Below are positions 27,025 through 35,819 of a stretch of DNA of 64,000 nucleotides, piece after piece. Both the position numbers and the translations under genes were made by a program. Each line of letters begins with the position of its first letter. Position 1 is the stretch's first letter. This DNA comes from Symploca sp. SIO3C6. GTDB taxonomy: Bacteria; Cyanobacteriota; Cyanobacteriia; Cyanobacteriales; Coleofasciculaceae. The stretch is from contig JAAHHJ010000011.1 in NCBI GenBank assembly GCA_010692425.1, positions 44,063-108,062 on the forward strand, in the 5' to 3' direction. The notes beneath the pieces are model-generated. The model worked only from the letters and a program-made list of their open reading frames with translations, was not told where the DNA came from and searched no databases.

Positions 27025-28371
27025 CTACTCAAGACCGAGATCACTAAGATATATTTCTTTACCTTTTCCGTGATCAGGTAAAGAAGAGCATAACTGCTTG
27101 TGGTTTTCAACTGCTGTTTGTAACAATCCTGAAGATACCTCTTGGGCGTAATCACAGGAACCGATGCCCTTAGGCAAGGGTGCCCACAAACCCTGCTCTC
27201 CTCGCTTGCACCGCATATTTTTTTGACCTTCAAGCATGAGGTCAATATCTTCCAGGATTGGGTGGTAAACGGATAAGCCAACAGAACGACACAAATCGAT
27301 AATGCGATCGCGTTCTGCTGGTTTGAGCCAGCCTATCTCTACGGCTAAACTCGCACCAAAAGCCATACCAATAGTAACAGAATGACCGTGCATCAACTTA
27401 GCTGCAGGTTCAAAACGAGGACTCCAGGTGTGACCATAAGCATGGGGACGGTCTTGGTAAGTCTCGAACATATTTGTCCCTTCATGCTTCATGTAGGAGA
27501 ACAATGCCCGATAGATAACTTCATCAGCAATTTTCCCTAGTTTCTCGTCTGCGTTGAGGGTGGCAAAGTGAGTTTCCAACAACTGGGAACCGTATTGTTC
27601 CATCAACTCGAACAGAGTTGGGTCATCAGTAACAGCCATTTTGATAATTTCTGCCATGCCATTGCGGACATGCCCTGTTGCCAAGGTGCTGAAGAAATTA
27701 CGGTCTACCAAAGTCAGTACTGGTGGATGATAGGCTCCAATGCTGTTTTTGAATTGGCTGCCGTTAGTGCAGGTGCGGGGTGAAGGGCCAGCATCAATAG
27801 CAGCAACAACGGTTGTCCCCACCATAATGTAGGGAGTGCGTCGATGCTGTAGAGCGCAGGCGAGTCCAGCTACATCACTGAGGACACCGCCACCCACCAC
27901 TAATACGGGTTCGTTGCGGGACACATCGCAGCCATCTTTACCTAAAAATTTCAGCAAGCGATGGACGGTTTCGGGAGTTTTGTCGGATTCCCAAGCGCGG
28001 CAGGCATGTAATTTTAGAGGGATTTCGTGATAGTCGAAGTAGCGGCGTAGTGATTCTCCGTAAAGCTCATCGACGGTTTGATCAACAATTGCCACACAAC
28101 GACCACGACGATTGTAAACTTCTGCTAAGGTCAGATTAGAAGGCTCGAAAACCCCGTCCACTAACTTAACTTCTGCCTTAAGCGCATAGGTTGCAGAAAT
28201 TTCAAAGGAACGACCATCTCCGCTAGCAGCGATTTCTCCATGACCAGTGTACCACTCGGAAGTGCGGTACTTCTCTGGATGGTTAAATTGAATAATCTGC
28301 TCAGATCCTGAAGGAGAGAGCTGTTGAAGATTCTCAGTCAGTGATGGTAGATGGGGCTTAGCTTGAACCAT
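27025..28371 (-). CDS. mysA: MysA, demethyl-4-deoxygadusol synthase
   Basis: 448 residues of the dehydroquinate-synthase-like sugar phosphate cyclases. MysA (DDGS) cyclises sedoheptulose 7-phosphate to demethyl-4-deoxygadusol, the first MAA step. The NAD-binding GGGVLSDVAG, the GTTVVAAIDAGPSPRTCTNG segment, the metal ligands in NGMAEIIKMAV and HAYGHTWSPRFE, and HGHSVTIGMAFG are all present. The IDAGPSPRTCTNG segment and the mysB neighbour favour DDGS over 2-epi-5-epi-valiolone synthase. ATG start; first gene of the operon. A perfect inverted repeat lies about 80-105 bp upstream. Confidence 0.9.
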   Translation of the reverse strand: MVQAKPHLPSLTENLQQLSPSGSEQIIQFNHPEKYRTSEWYTGHGEIAASGDGRSFEISATYALKAEVKLVDGVFEPSNLTLAEVYNRRGRCVAIVDQTVDELYGESLRRYFDYHEIPLKLHACRAWESDKTPETVHRLLKFLGKDGCDVSRNEPVLVVGGGVLSDVAGLACALQHRRTPYIMVGTTVVAAIDAGPSPRTCTNGSQFKNSIGAYHPPVLTLVDRNFFSTLATGHVRNGMAEIIKMAVTDDPTLFELMEQYGSQLLETHFATLNADEKLGKIADEVIYRALFSYMKHEGTNMFETYQDRPHAYGHTWSPRFEPAAKLMHGHSVTIGMAFGASLAVEIGWLKPAERDRIIDLCRSVGLSVYHPILEDIDLMLEGQKNMRCKRGEQGLWAPLPKGIGSCDYAQEVSSGLLQTAVENHKQLCSSLPDHGKGKEIYLSDLGLE

Positions 28372-28815
28372 ACTTTTGTTGGTGCGAGGTTAATTGTTTG
28401 TACGTTCGGACTTGTATGAAAGAACTTACAATTCCTTTGCTAAGGAGTGAGTGACTAAACTCATGTGTTAGTCACAGAGGTAGTTTATCAAAGCCTGAGA
28501 AATTTGTAAATTTTTGTAAACTGTTCTGTCTGAAGCACCCGTCTTGACTCATAAAAGTATTGCTCGATTGCACATTCATTGCCAGTTAAAAGCAAATGGA
28601 TTTCGTCAGTACAGAGAAATGTATGAGAACACTTGCACTATAGAGCAGATTAACTAAGTCAGGCAAGTACAAATTTAAGAGCCTCAAATCCTCTGACCAA
28701 AACCATTCCGGTGAGCTATGGGTTTAGAGTATGGGGTGTAGGGAAGATGTGAGTCCCGAAGTCAAAGGATTTATTGCTATGTCGCCCCACAATACACAAA
28801 CTTTTAAAAACTTGA
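28372..28815. other. mysA upstream region
   Basis: A 444-bp spacer between ktrA and mysA, both on the minus strand. It should hold the MAA operon promoter. The only clear element is the 8-bp inverted repeat at 28451-28475. A G-rich degenerate repeat (ATGGGGTGTAGGGAA) lies near 28730, similar to one near 21215. No gene is seen. Confidence 0.5.
28451..28475. promoter_or_regulatory. Inverted repeat upstream of mysA, possible operator
   Basis: GTGACTAA (28451-28458) and TTAGTCAC (28468-28475) form a perfect 8-bp dyad with a 9-nt spacer, 80 bp from the mysA start. The size and place suit a dimeric regulator. The regulator is unknown; the dyad could also be a hairpin in the leader. Confidence 0.45.
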
Positions 28816-29511
28816 TTAGAGCGGCAGACGGTCAATATCTCGATTAGAACCAATTACAATCATTGCTGAACCCTTAAAAAGGCGCTGTTTAGGGTCAGGG
28901 TTAATTTCAAATTTATCATTTTGACCAACGGCCAGTAGATTTAAGCCATAGTGCTTGCGCAGTTCTAATTCCATGATCGTTTTACCATGAAATTCCTCTG
29001 GTACCAGTACTTCTACGATACTGTGGTCTGGATCTATATCAAATCGTTCCAGGATTGAAGGTTTAGTGAGCGATCGCGCCAAGGTACAACCAGCTTCGTA
29101 CTCTGGAAAAACCACATGATCTGCTCCTACTCTTTTTAGAAGTTTACCATGTACTTCCGAGGATGCTTTGGCAACCACATAAGGAACTCCCGCTTCCTTG
29201 AGGTTAAGCGTAGTGATAATACTTTCCTGTAAATAATTGCCAATGGCAATTATTACCGTCTCAAATTCAAAAATTCCCGCTTCCTTGAGGGCTAAGGGTT
29301 CAGTTGAGTTCAATTGCACTGCATGGGATACAATCTGATCAGTGACTACTTGAGTAACTAGTTTTTCCTCAATGTCGGATCCCAGGACTTCATAGCCTAG
29401 TCGATGCAATGATGAACAAACGGCACGACCAAAGCGCCCTAAGCCGATAACTGCAAATTGCTGATTGTTTGAGCGTAGATGGCGAAAGAACCCAAAAGAC
29501 GATAGATTCAC
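28816..29511 (-). CDS. ktrA: KtrA, potassium-channel regulatory subunit
   Basis: 231 residues from the chosen start: an RCK/TrkA-type regulator that binds nucleotide and gates KtrB. The Rossmann motif is VIGLGRFGRAVCSSL with the acidic D in GSDIEE. A C-terminal TrkA_C domain is seen (EVLVPEEFHGKTIMELELR..). I chose the GTG giving VNLSSFGFFRHLRSNNQQ because cyanobacterial KtrA proteins begin MNLSSLGFF-like. A TTG 17 codons upstream gives a longer frame. It follows ktrB (about 120 bp) on the same strand. Confidence 0.88.
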   Translation of the reverse strand: MNLSSFGFFRHLRSNNQQFAVIGLGRFGRAVCSSLHRLGYEVLGSDIEEKLVTQVVTDQIVSHAVQLNSTEPLALKEAGIFEFETVIIAIGNYLQESIITTLNLKEAGVPYVVAKASSEVHGKLLKRVGADHVVFPEYEAGCTLARSLTKPSILERFDIDPDHSIVEVLVPEEFHGKTIMELELRKHYGLNLLAVGQNDKFEINPDPKQRLFKGSAMIVIGSNRDIDRLPL

Positions 29512-29634
29512 CAATTTACTTGGTTTGATTTTGGTGTACCTAAGTGGCGACACTTCAATCAACCCACTCCATAAAGATAAACAATTCTGATTTTACAGAT
29601 TAGCAGTCTAGAAGACAGGCATTTTACCAAGAGA

Positions 29635-30969
29635 CTAGCCCACCAGTAAATCTTCTTCTGGATAGCGAACTGTGCTGGGACGAGGATCCCCCAATAGAGA
29701 TGCCATCAGTAACCAAATGCCAACCCTCCCAATATACATTATTACTATTAAAATCAGCTTTGAGAGTGCTGAAACCTCAGCAGTGATACCAGTAGAGAGC
29801 CCAACAGTGGCAAAGGCTGAGACAACTTCAAACAGGATTTGAATAAATTCTAATTGAGGGTCTGCCAGTGCAATCAAAATAGTAGCAGAAATTACTGTCG
29901 TCACCGAACCAACTAACACGCCCACTGCTTTCAAGATCAGTTCAATTGGGACTTGACGTTGATACAGATAAACTTCTTCTTTGCCTTGTAATATGGCCCT
30001 AGTAGAACTTACTAAAACTCGCAGAGTTGTTGTTTTCATGCCACCACCAGTACCTCCTGGACTAGCTCCTATAAACATTAGGGCAATGGTAATAAATAAA
30101 CCTGCTGTAGTCATTTGGTTGATATCAATGCTGTTAAAACCAGCTGTTCTAGAAGTTACAGACTGAAACCAGGCTGCTAGCAATTGTTCCTGCAAAATCA
30201 AGGAACCTAAGGTTTGATCGTTGTTTGTTTCTACAAAGAAAAAGGCAATTGTTCCTAGCAAAAGAAGAGCTATGGTCGTACTAGTTGCGACCTTAAAATT
30301 AAGAGACAAACACAACTTTTCTCGTTTCCTGAAAAGGTGATCGTGTAACCAGAGATAGATTTCAAAAATTACCTGTTGACCAATACCACCAAAGATAATT
30401 AACCCAGTGATGACTAGATTTAAAAGTAAAGAAGCTCGATAAGCACTCAAACTATCACTAAAAAGGCTAAAGCCAGCATTGTTCCAAGCACTAATACTAT
30501 GAAAAATTGCAAACCATAGCCCCTTATCAAATCCATAATCTGGAACAAACACAGGTAAAAGTAGGAAAACACCTGTAATTTCAAAAATCAACGCTGTCGC
30601 AATAACCGAGCGGATTAATGAGGTGCTATCTTGTAATCCTGGTCGATCAAAAGCTTGTTGAATCGCGACTTTATGCCTAAGGTTAAACTTTCGCCTCACC
30701 AGTAGTAGCAGCAAGGTTGTGGTTGTCATATAGCCCAATCCCCCAATTTGGAATAAGGCAAGTACAAAAAACTGACCCAAGTTAGAAAAATAAGTGCCAG
30801 TATCAACAACCACCAAACCTGTAACACAAACAGCAGAAGTGGCTGTGAATAGTGCCACAATTGGGTTGTTCCATGTTCCGCTGCTAGTGGAGAAAGGCAT
30901 CATTAGCAGCATAGTTCCAAGGAGAATTACAGTGAGGAATCCCAGGCAAATAGTTCGCGAGATAGTCAT
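29635..30969 (-). CDS. ktrB: KtrB, Na+-dependent K+ channel subunit
   Basis: 444 residues of the TrkH/KtrB superfamily with four M1-P-M2 repeats. Selectivity-filter-like loops are visible: TSAVCVTGL (about 44-52), SAWNNAGF (about 164-171), SRTAGFNSID (about 271-280) and VSAFATVGLSTG (about 386-397), with the expected central glycines. It transports K+ with Na+ dependence and is important in cyanobacterial osmotic adaptation. ATG start. It is the first gene of a ktrB-ktrA pair. Confidence 0.9.
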   Translation of the reverse strand: MTISRTICLGFLTVILLGTMLLMMPFSTSSGTWNNPIVALFTATSAVCVTGLVVVDTGTYFSNLGQFFVLALFQIGGLGYMTTTTLLLLLVRRKFNLRHKVAIQQAFDRPGLQDSTSLIRSVIATALIFEITGVFLLLPVFVPDYGFDKGLWFAIFHSISAWNNAGFSLFSDSLSAYRASLLLNLVITGLIIFGGIGQQVIFEIYLWLHDHLFRKREKLCLSLNFKVATSTTIALLLLGTIAFFFVETNNDQTLGSLILQEQLLAAWFQSVTSRTAGFNSIDINQMTTAGLFITIALMFIGASPGGTGGGMKTTTLRVLVSSTRAILQGKEEVYLYQRQVPIELILKAVGVLVGSVTTVISATILIALADPQLEFIQILFEVVSAFATVGLSTGITAEVSALSKLILIVIMYIGRVGIWLLMASLLGDPRPSTVRYPEEDLLVG

Positions 30970-31289
30970 GGATCGATGGAAACATCAATTCTATAGAGGA
31001 TACACTTTTTTTGTTAATGGTTCATCTTTAGGTTGTTGATAAGTGGGTAGGTTCAATTAAAGATAAAATACTAACCTCTTCCTCAACCCCTCTCCACTAC
31101 CCCTCAATCCTCCAGAAGCGAGGGGAAAATCAGGAAAAATTTTATTTACGCCAGAGGATGTATGATATTCAAGGGCGCTATGTTCATTTGGTTTACACCT
31201 CCCTACATAGCACTTTGGCTATGAACAATTAAAACTGAAGCTTAATATCTGCTACGCTAATTCAGTTCCATGCATAAGGGCCCAAAGCG
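30970..31289. other. Divergent spacer between ktrB and a methyltransferase gene
   Basis: A 320-bp region with promoters expected at both ends. A pyrimidine-rich degenerate repeat (CTCTTCCTCAACCCCTCTCC-like) lies at about 31074-31115. Nothing else is recognised. Confidence 0.35.
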
Positions 31290-32141
31290 ATGACTTCAAA
31301 TCTTAAGAGTCAAATTCAACAATTCTACGATTCCTCTTCTAGTTTGTGGGAGCAAATTTGGGGAGAACATATGCACCATGGCTACTATGGCTCTACAGGC
31401 AAAGAGAAAAAAGGTAAGCGTCAAGCACAAATTGACTTAATAGAAGAACTCCTCAACTGGATAGGTGTAGAGCAAGTTGAACAGATTTTAGATGTTGGTT
31501 GCGGTATTGGCGGTAGTTCTGTTTACTTAGGGCAAAAATTTGGAGCTAGAGTTAAGGGTATTACACTGAGTCCAGTGCAAGCATCAAGAGCTACAGAAAG
31601 GGCAAAAGAAGCTGGTTTAGAAACACAGTTATACTTCCAGGTTGCAGACGCACTGGATATGCCTTTGGAGAGTGAAACTTTTGATTTTGTTTGGTCACTT
31701 GAAAGTGGTGAACATATGCCGGATAAGGAAAAGTTCCTCCAAGAATGTTACCGAGTACTCAAACCAGGGGGAAGTTTTTTGATGGCAACTTGGTGTCATC
31801 GCCCCATTACGCCAGCAACAGGATTACTCACAGCCGATGAGCAGCAGCATCTGAGGGAAATTTACCGAGTTTATTGCTTACCTTATGTGATTTCGCTGCC
31901 AGAATATGAAGTAATAGCGCGTAATCTGGGTTTTCAAAATATTCGCATTGCAGATTGGTCTGATGCTGTGGAGCCATTTTGGGATCTTGTCATTGATTCA
32001 GCCTTGGAAATACAAGCCCTCATGGGGTTGCTTCAAAGTAGTTGGAAGACTGTGGAGGCAGCACTTTCATTAGGGCTGATGAGTCGAGGATATCGGCGAG
32101 GTTTAATTCGTTATGGATTGCTTTGTGGGACTAAGGGATAA
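31290..32141 (+). CDS. Methyltransferase, gamma-tocopherol methyltransferase-like
   Basis: 283 residues of class I SAM-dependent methyltransferase. Motif I is ILDVGCGIGGSSVYLG (about 67-82); post-I GITLSP; motif II near FDFVWSLESGEHMPDK; motif III RVLKPGGSFLMATW. The opening QIQQFYDSSSSLWEQIWGEHMHHGYY matches the gamma-tocopherol methyltransferase group, which methylates tocopherols in membranes; relatives act on other quinols or sarcosine. The substrate is therefore tentative. ATG start, monocistronic. Confidence 0.8.
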   Translation: MTSNLKSQIQQFYDSSSSLWEQIWGEHMHHGYYGSTGKEKKGKRQAQIDLIEELLNWIGVEQVEQILDVGCGIGGSSVYLGQKFGARVKGITLSPVQASRATERAKEAGLETQLYFQVADALDMPLESETFDFVWSLESGEHMPDKEKFLQECYRVLKPGGSFLMATWCHRPITPATGLLTADEQQHLREIYRVYCLPYVISLPEYEVIARNLGFQNIRIADWSDAVEPFWDLVIDSALEIQALMGLLQSSWKTVEAALSLGLMSRGYRRGLIRYGLLCGTKG

Positions 32142-32241
32142 GGTTTTGACGATTACTACGTAATTAGTTTTGGTTTTAAGAGGTAGTGTGGTAGCTGCGA
32201 CAATCTTTTTTATCTTATACAACAAGGCATAGCTATCCTTA

Positions 32242-33225
32242 TCAAGAGTTTTCTTGCAGCCATTTGAGTAAGTCTTCACTGGTATTAAAATCCCAGATTG
32301 CTTCTCCTAAACGTTCTAGGTTTTGCGAATTCAAGGCTTCAATCAATGTGATTAAATCAGTAGTTAATTGTCCGAAACGGCGCTCAAGTTGTCGCAAGAG
32401 TAAGCTTCTTTCACCTTCGATTCTTCCCTCTTCTCGTCCTTGTTCTCGCCCCTCTTCTCGCCCCTCTTCTCGCCCCTCTTCTCGCCCCTCTTCTCGCCCT
32501 TGTTCTCGTCCCTCCTTTTTAGCTAGACTTAATGCACCTCTTCTGTCCTCCAAGAACATTTCTTGTTTATGTATCTTTTCCAATTCTTCCACACTCAAGC
32601 TAGCCTGATTTGCTATATTTAAAGCTTTTTCTAACTGTGGGATTTCTCTCATTTTATCAGGAATGATTTCTAAGCTGGGGGCTTCTTTGATAAAGTAGAT
32701 CCACTTATCTATAGCACTTTCTAAGTCTTCCAACGACTTAGTAAATTTAGGGAGTTCTACAAACACCATTTTTAATTCATGCTCCTGATAAGAAAAGTGT
32801 TCTATTTCTTCTTGAAAGTAAAAACAGTTGATTACTTTCTGTGTTAATGGAAATAGCTTAAAATCAGTGATAGTTAAAGCAATGACAGGAGTGAGATCAA
32901 AATACCCTTGTCCTGATTTAAGCTGTAGTGCATAGGTCTTGCACAAGTTATAAACGACTCGCTTCTTGAAAGCCTCTACATTCCAGAGTTGCATTTCAAT
33001 GATCACAGTCGTTCGATCCTCTAATACTGCCTTAACATCCAGATAAGTGTCTTTTAAATCAACTACATCACCAGCACTATAGGGATCAATAATTTCTAAA
33101 TCCTGGATGACAGAATTACCAGAATAGATCATGGCATTGAGGAAGGCAATTAGAATATCTTTACTCTGAGCTGAACCAAAGATTTTCTTAAAAGCAAAGT
33201 CTGTTTTAGGGCTGATAAATTTCAT
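32242..33225 (-). CDS. Rpn family PD-(D/E)XK nuclease-like protein
   Basis: 327 residues of the Rpn/PDDEXK_2 family, which often spreads in cyanobacterial genomes and promotes recombination. The nuclease fold has FISPKTDFAFKKIFG at the start, LDVKAVLEDRTTVIIEMQLW (the D..E-Q of the catalytic region) and KRVVYNLCKTYALQL. Near residue 240 there are eight consecutive tetrapeptides of the GRE(E/Q)G type, coded by a 12-bp tandem repeat. A C-terminal DUF4351-like end (LLLRQLERRFGQL) follows. ATG start. Not near transposons. Confidence 0.85.
   Translation of the reverse strand: MKFISPKTDFAFKKIFGSAQSKDILIAFLNAMIYSGNSVIQDLEIIDPYSAGDVVDLKDTYLDVKAVLEDRTTVIIEMQLWNVEAFKKRVVYNLCKTYALQLKSGQGYFDLTPVIALTITDFKLFPLTQKVINCFYFQEEIEHFSYQEHELKMVFVELPKFTKSLEDLESAIDKWIYFIKEAPSLEIIPDKMREIPQLEKALNIANQASLSVEELEKIHKQEMFLEDRRGALSLAKKEGREQGREEGREEGREEGREEGREQGREEGRIEGERSLLLRQLERRFGQLTTDLITLIEALNSQNLERLGEAIWDFNTSEDLLKWLQENS
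32420..32515 (-). repeat. 12-bp coding tandem repeat in the rpn-like gene
   Basis: The unit CTCTTCTCGCCC (plus strand) recurs with small changes over about 90 bp and codes the GREE/GREQ repeats. Repeat number is likely to vary by slippage, changing the length of a charged helix without shifting the frame. Confidence 0.75.
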
Positions 33226-33485
33226 TTGTTTACAAAGTTACAAGATTTAACTGTTCACCAATGTCTTTACTTTATAGTAAAAAAGGCATAAAAAACAATA
33301 ATTATCACAACTCATGTAGGACTAATACAAGATAATTTACCAATACCTTTGAGGGCGGCTAAAACTTGCTCCAGTTCATTTTTTCTGTCAATAGATGATG
33401 AGTTTTACAAACACAACTTGGAAATAATTCTGTGATATCTAACCTACCACCCTTAATTTTCAATTCCAAAAATTGCTGTATCTTC

Positions 33486-34724
33486 CTAACCTATTAAGCT
33501 ATCGCCATTACCAGCTAGAAGTTGATGTGCAGCTTCTAACATATCTTTGGAAATCTCTTGGAGGTCTTCACGATTGTCAAGATACGCTTTCAGAGCATCC
33601 ATGGGAGAAATACTGCTGCCAACACCTAGCTCTGGCAAGCGAGGGCGTGCCAGTTGAGAAACTAATTCGGGGCGAATCGTATAGGTGTGAGCTGTACTTA
33701 ATGACTGGTGTATGGCAGTATTATCAATTAAGTCCAACTGCTCAGAGCGTAGCTTATAAATTAGTCGCACTACAGCGCCTTTGAGGTCTTTTTTATTAAT
33801 AGCTTTTAGCAAAGCTACCTGTGGTTCATCTGCCTCTGAAATATTTACTTCAATGGTGCGTAAAGCTCGAACTTGTAAAGGACAAAATTGCCAACGAATA
33901 GAACCTTTCTCTAGTTCGATAATAATATAACCTTTGTCTTCCTTTTCTTCACTAAAATCTACCCGTTCAATGCTTCCAGGGTAAATAATTGGAGGGTCAT
34001 TAGAAGGATTGAGATTTTGGTGTCGGTGTACATGTCCCAAGGCTACATAGTCAAAGCAGGGTCGTGCTAGCATTGAGATAGGGATTGTAAACCCCTTACC
34101 GACAGCAAGGAATCTCTCTGCTCCTAGGGTGGCACGGTCTGCCATTAAGTGGGCCAACAGGATTGTTGGTACTTCTGGGTCTAATCTGCGTATTTCTGCT
34201 TCTAATACTGGTTCGAGACGTTCAATTAGCAACTCGTTGACTTCTGGCAGCCCCATACCTTCAGTTTCCGGGCGAGTCAGAAGGGTAGAGCGAGTTAGCC
34301 AGGGCAACGTGATTACTTGCACAGCACCGTTTTTGGTTTGGATGTTGTGAGTTTTGATGGTGTCGCCGACAATAAAACCAGGTACTCCTAGGGTACGATA
34401 AATACATAAACTAGCACCACCATTACCCTGTGAATGCTGGTCGTGGTTGCCCACTAGTAAAACTGTAGGAATTTCCGCATCCACTAAACGGCGAAACTGC
34501 CCTGCAAAAGCTTCTTGTATGTAAGGTGCAGGGGTGGCGTCGGGGAAGGCATCACCTCCAAACAGAACAAGATCAACAGATTCTGCGATCGCACGATCAA
34601 TACATTTCGAGAGGGTATTGACAAAATCCTCCAGACGTGTGTTAACTCCTGTGTCTGGATTGAGTCGTCCATGGGAAAAACTACTGCCCATGTGTATATC
34701 GGACAGGTGAAGGATTTTTATCAT
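33486..34724 (-). CDS. SbcD-like DNA repair exonuclease
   Basis: 412 residues of the calcineurin-like phosphoesterase, SbcD/Mre11 class. Metal-binding motifs are complete: LSDIHMG (7-13), FGGDAFPD, VGNHDQH (about 95-101), LLAHLM and LGHVHRH. The C-terminal 150 residues are the capping/dimerisation part. SbcD with SbcC cleaves DNA hairpins; no sbcC is adjacent. Instead a 189-residue hypothetical gene lies 52 bp upstream on the same strand and may be its partner. ATG start. Confidence 0.85.
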   Translation of the reverse strand: MIKILHLSDIHMGSSFSHGRLNPDTGVNTRLEDFVNTLSKCIDRAIAESVDLVLFGGDAFPDATPAPYIQEAFAGQFRRLVDAEIPTVLLVGNHDQHSQGNGGASLCIYRTLGVPGFIVGDTIKTHNIQTKNGAVQVITLPWLTRSTLLTRPETEGMGLPEVNELLIERLEPVLEAEIRRLDPEVPTILLAHLMADRATLGAERFLAVGKGFTIPISMLARPCFDYVALGHVHRHQNLNPSNDPPIIYPGSIERVDFSEEKEDKGYIIIELEKGSIRWQFCPLQVRALRTIEVNISEADEPQVALLKAINKKDLKGAVVRLIYKLRSEQLDLIDNTAIHQSLSTAHTYTIRPELVSQLARPRLPELGVGSSISPMDALKAYLDNREDLQEISKDMLEAAHQLLAGNGDSLIG

Positions 34725-34776
34725 TTGTTGCTTGTCATCTCAAGAGCTGTTTAACTAGTTATGGATGCAAAGAACT

Positions 34777-35346
34777 TTAATCTTCCCCTGCCTCTTTTGC
34801 TCCCTCTGTTTCATTGGTGGTAGTACTGGGAAGCATTCTATCTATGGCTTGACAAATAGCTTCCCGTTGCTCAGCATCGTATTGCCAGCGCTGGAGAAAT
34901 AGTTTGTAGCTGCCTTCCCAAGTTAGGGCGCTTTCCCGCAACTGCGCCGCCATGTCTAACAACTGAGGCATGTCTATTTTCTCGATTAGACGCAGAGTGC
35001 GCAATTTCACTCTCTGAGATTCTCTTGCCATCTGTTGGTTGTGATTGCGAAGATGAGCAACTGCCATTGCTGCTGACATCGCTAAGTTTTTTACCAACAG
35101 TTCTGCTACGATTTCGGGAGAGCATGCCAGTGCCTCAATAATTTCTGGTGAGGGATTATCAGCTAAAGTTCCCTCCGAGGTGAGGTAAGTTACAAAGAAG
35201 CCTCTGGCACCGTTTTGAGTGTTCACCAAGGAACTGACAGCTTCAGAAACTTCTGGCAATGATATTTCATCCCTACTAATTTTGTCGATTAGGGATTTAG
35301 TGAGAGCGATCGCCTCTTCAAAGGTTACTTCTTCTGGAATAATCAC
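34777..35346 (-). CDS. Conserved hypothetical protein next to SbcD-like gene
   Basis: 189 residues, mostly alpha-helical, with no membrane segment. The first 35 residues (VTFEEAIALTKSLIDKISRDEISLPEVSEAVSSLV) look like a helical repeat. No catalytic motif is recognised. A GTG start gives MIIPEE. The gene is 52 bp upstream of the SbcD-like gene on the same strand, so it is probably co-transcribed and may act in the same repair function; that is guilt by association only. Confidence 0.65.
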   Translation of the reverse strand: MIIPEEVTFEEAIALTKSLIDKISRDEISLPEVSEAVSSLVNTQNGARGFFVTYLTSEGTLADNPSPEIIEALACSPEIVAELLVKNLAMSAAMAVAHLRNHNQQMARESQRVKLRTLRLIEKIDMPQLLDMAAQLRESALTWEGSYKLFLQRWQYDAEQREAICQAIDRMLPSTTTNETEGAKEAGED

Positions 35347-35394
35347 GACGACCCTTAAAAGCGATTGGCAGAGTTTAAAGCTCTATTTTAGAAC

Positions 35395-35709
35395 TTATTT
35401 TACTACCTGTGCTAGCAAGAGCTCTCGGAATTGATCTAAATCTTCGCGACTAACAAATGCACGCTTGGGAACAATATTGAAGGTTAGCTTTGAAGAATAA
35501 ATGATGAACAAATTTTTGGTCTCGACAAATTTTGTATAAACTTGCCAGTTGACAGTTGATTGAACACGGGGAGATTGCATAGTAAAGCCCTGTCCATTTA
35601 CCTCAATTGTCCTAGGTTCACGGAGGCTAGGCTGACTTTTCCAGATCCGGGCAGTACTATAACGCTGAAGTAGCTTGAAACCTGGTATAAAACAAATACC
35701 TAAAACCAA
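35395..35709 (-). pseudogene. YcxB-like protein, 5'-truncated
   Basis: About 104 codons matching the C-terminal YcxB-like domain: REPRTIEVNGQGFTMQSPRVQSTVNWQVY, then NLFIIYSSKLTFNIVPKRAFVSREDLDQFRELL. Complete family members carry two membrane helices and a longer N-terminus, which are reduced here. The only start is TTG, with a stop a few codons above, so the gene is probably N-terminally truncated. A small functional form cannot be excluded. Confidence 0.55.
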
Positions 35710-35819
35710 ATTCTTGGGTTTATTTTAGTATCATTGAAGGTTAACCACAAATCACTTTTTGAGAGAAAGTCTCTTGCAAGAGAAAATTTAAGTAGACAAA
35801 AAACACTATTTTAGAGACA

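Noticed and set aside
27025-28371. 2-epi-5-epi-valiolone synthase rather than MysA
   Set aside because: The neighbouring mysB, mysC and mysD and the IDAGPSPRTCTNG segment point to the MAA enzyme.
32264-32608. 114-codon plus-strand frame with SRPSSRPS repeats
   Set aside because: Antisense shadow of the 12-bp repeat in the rpn-like gene.
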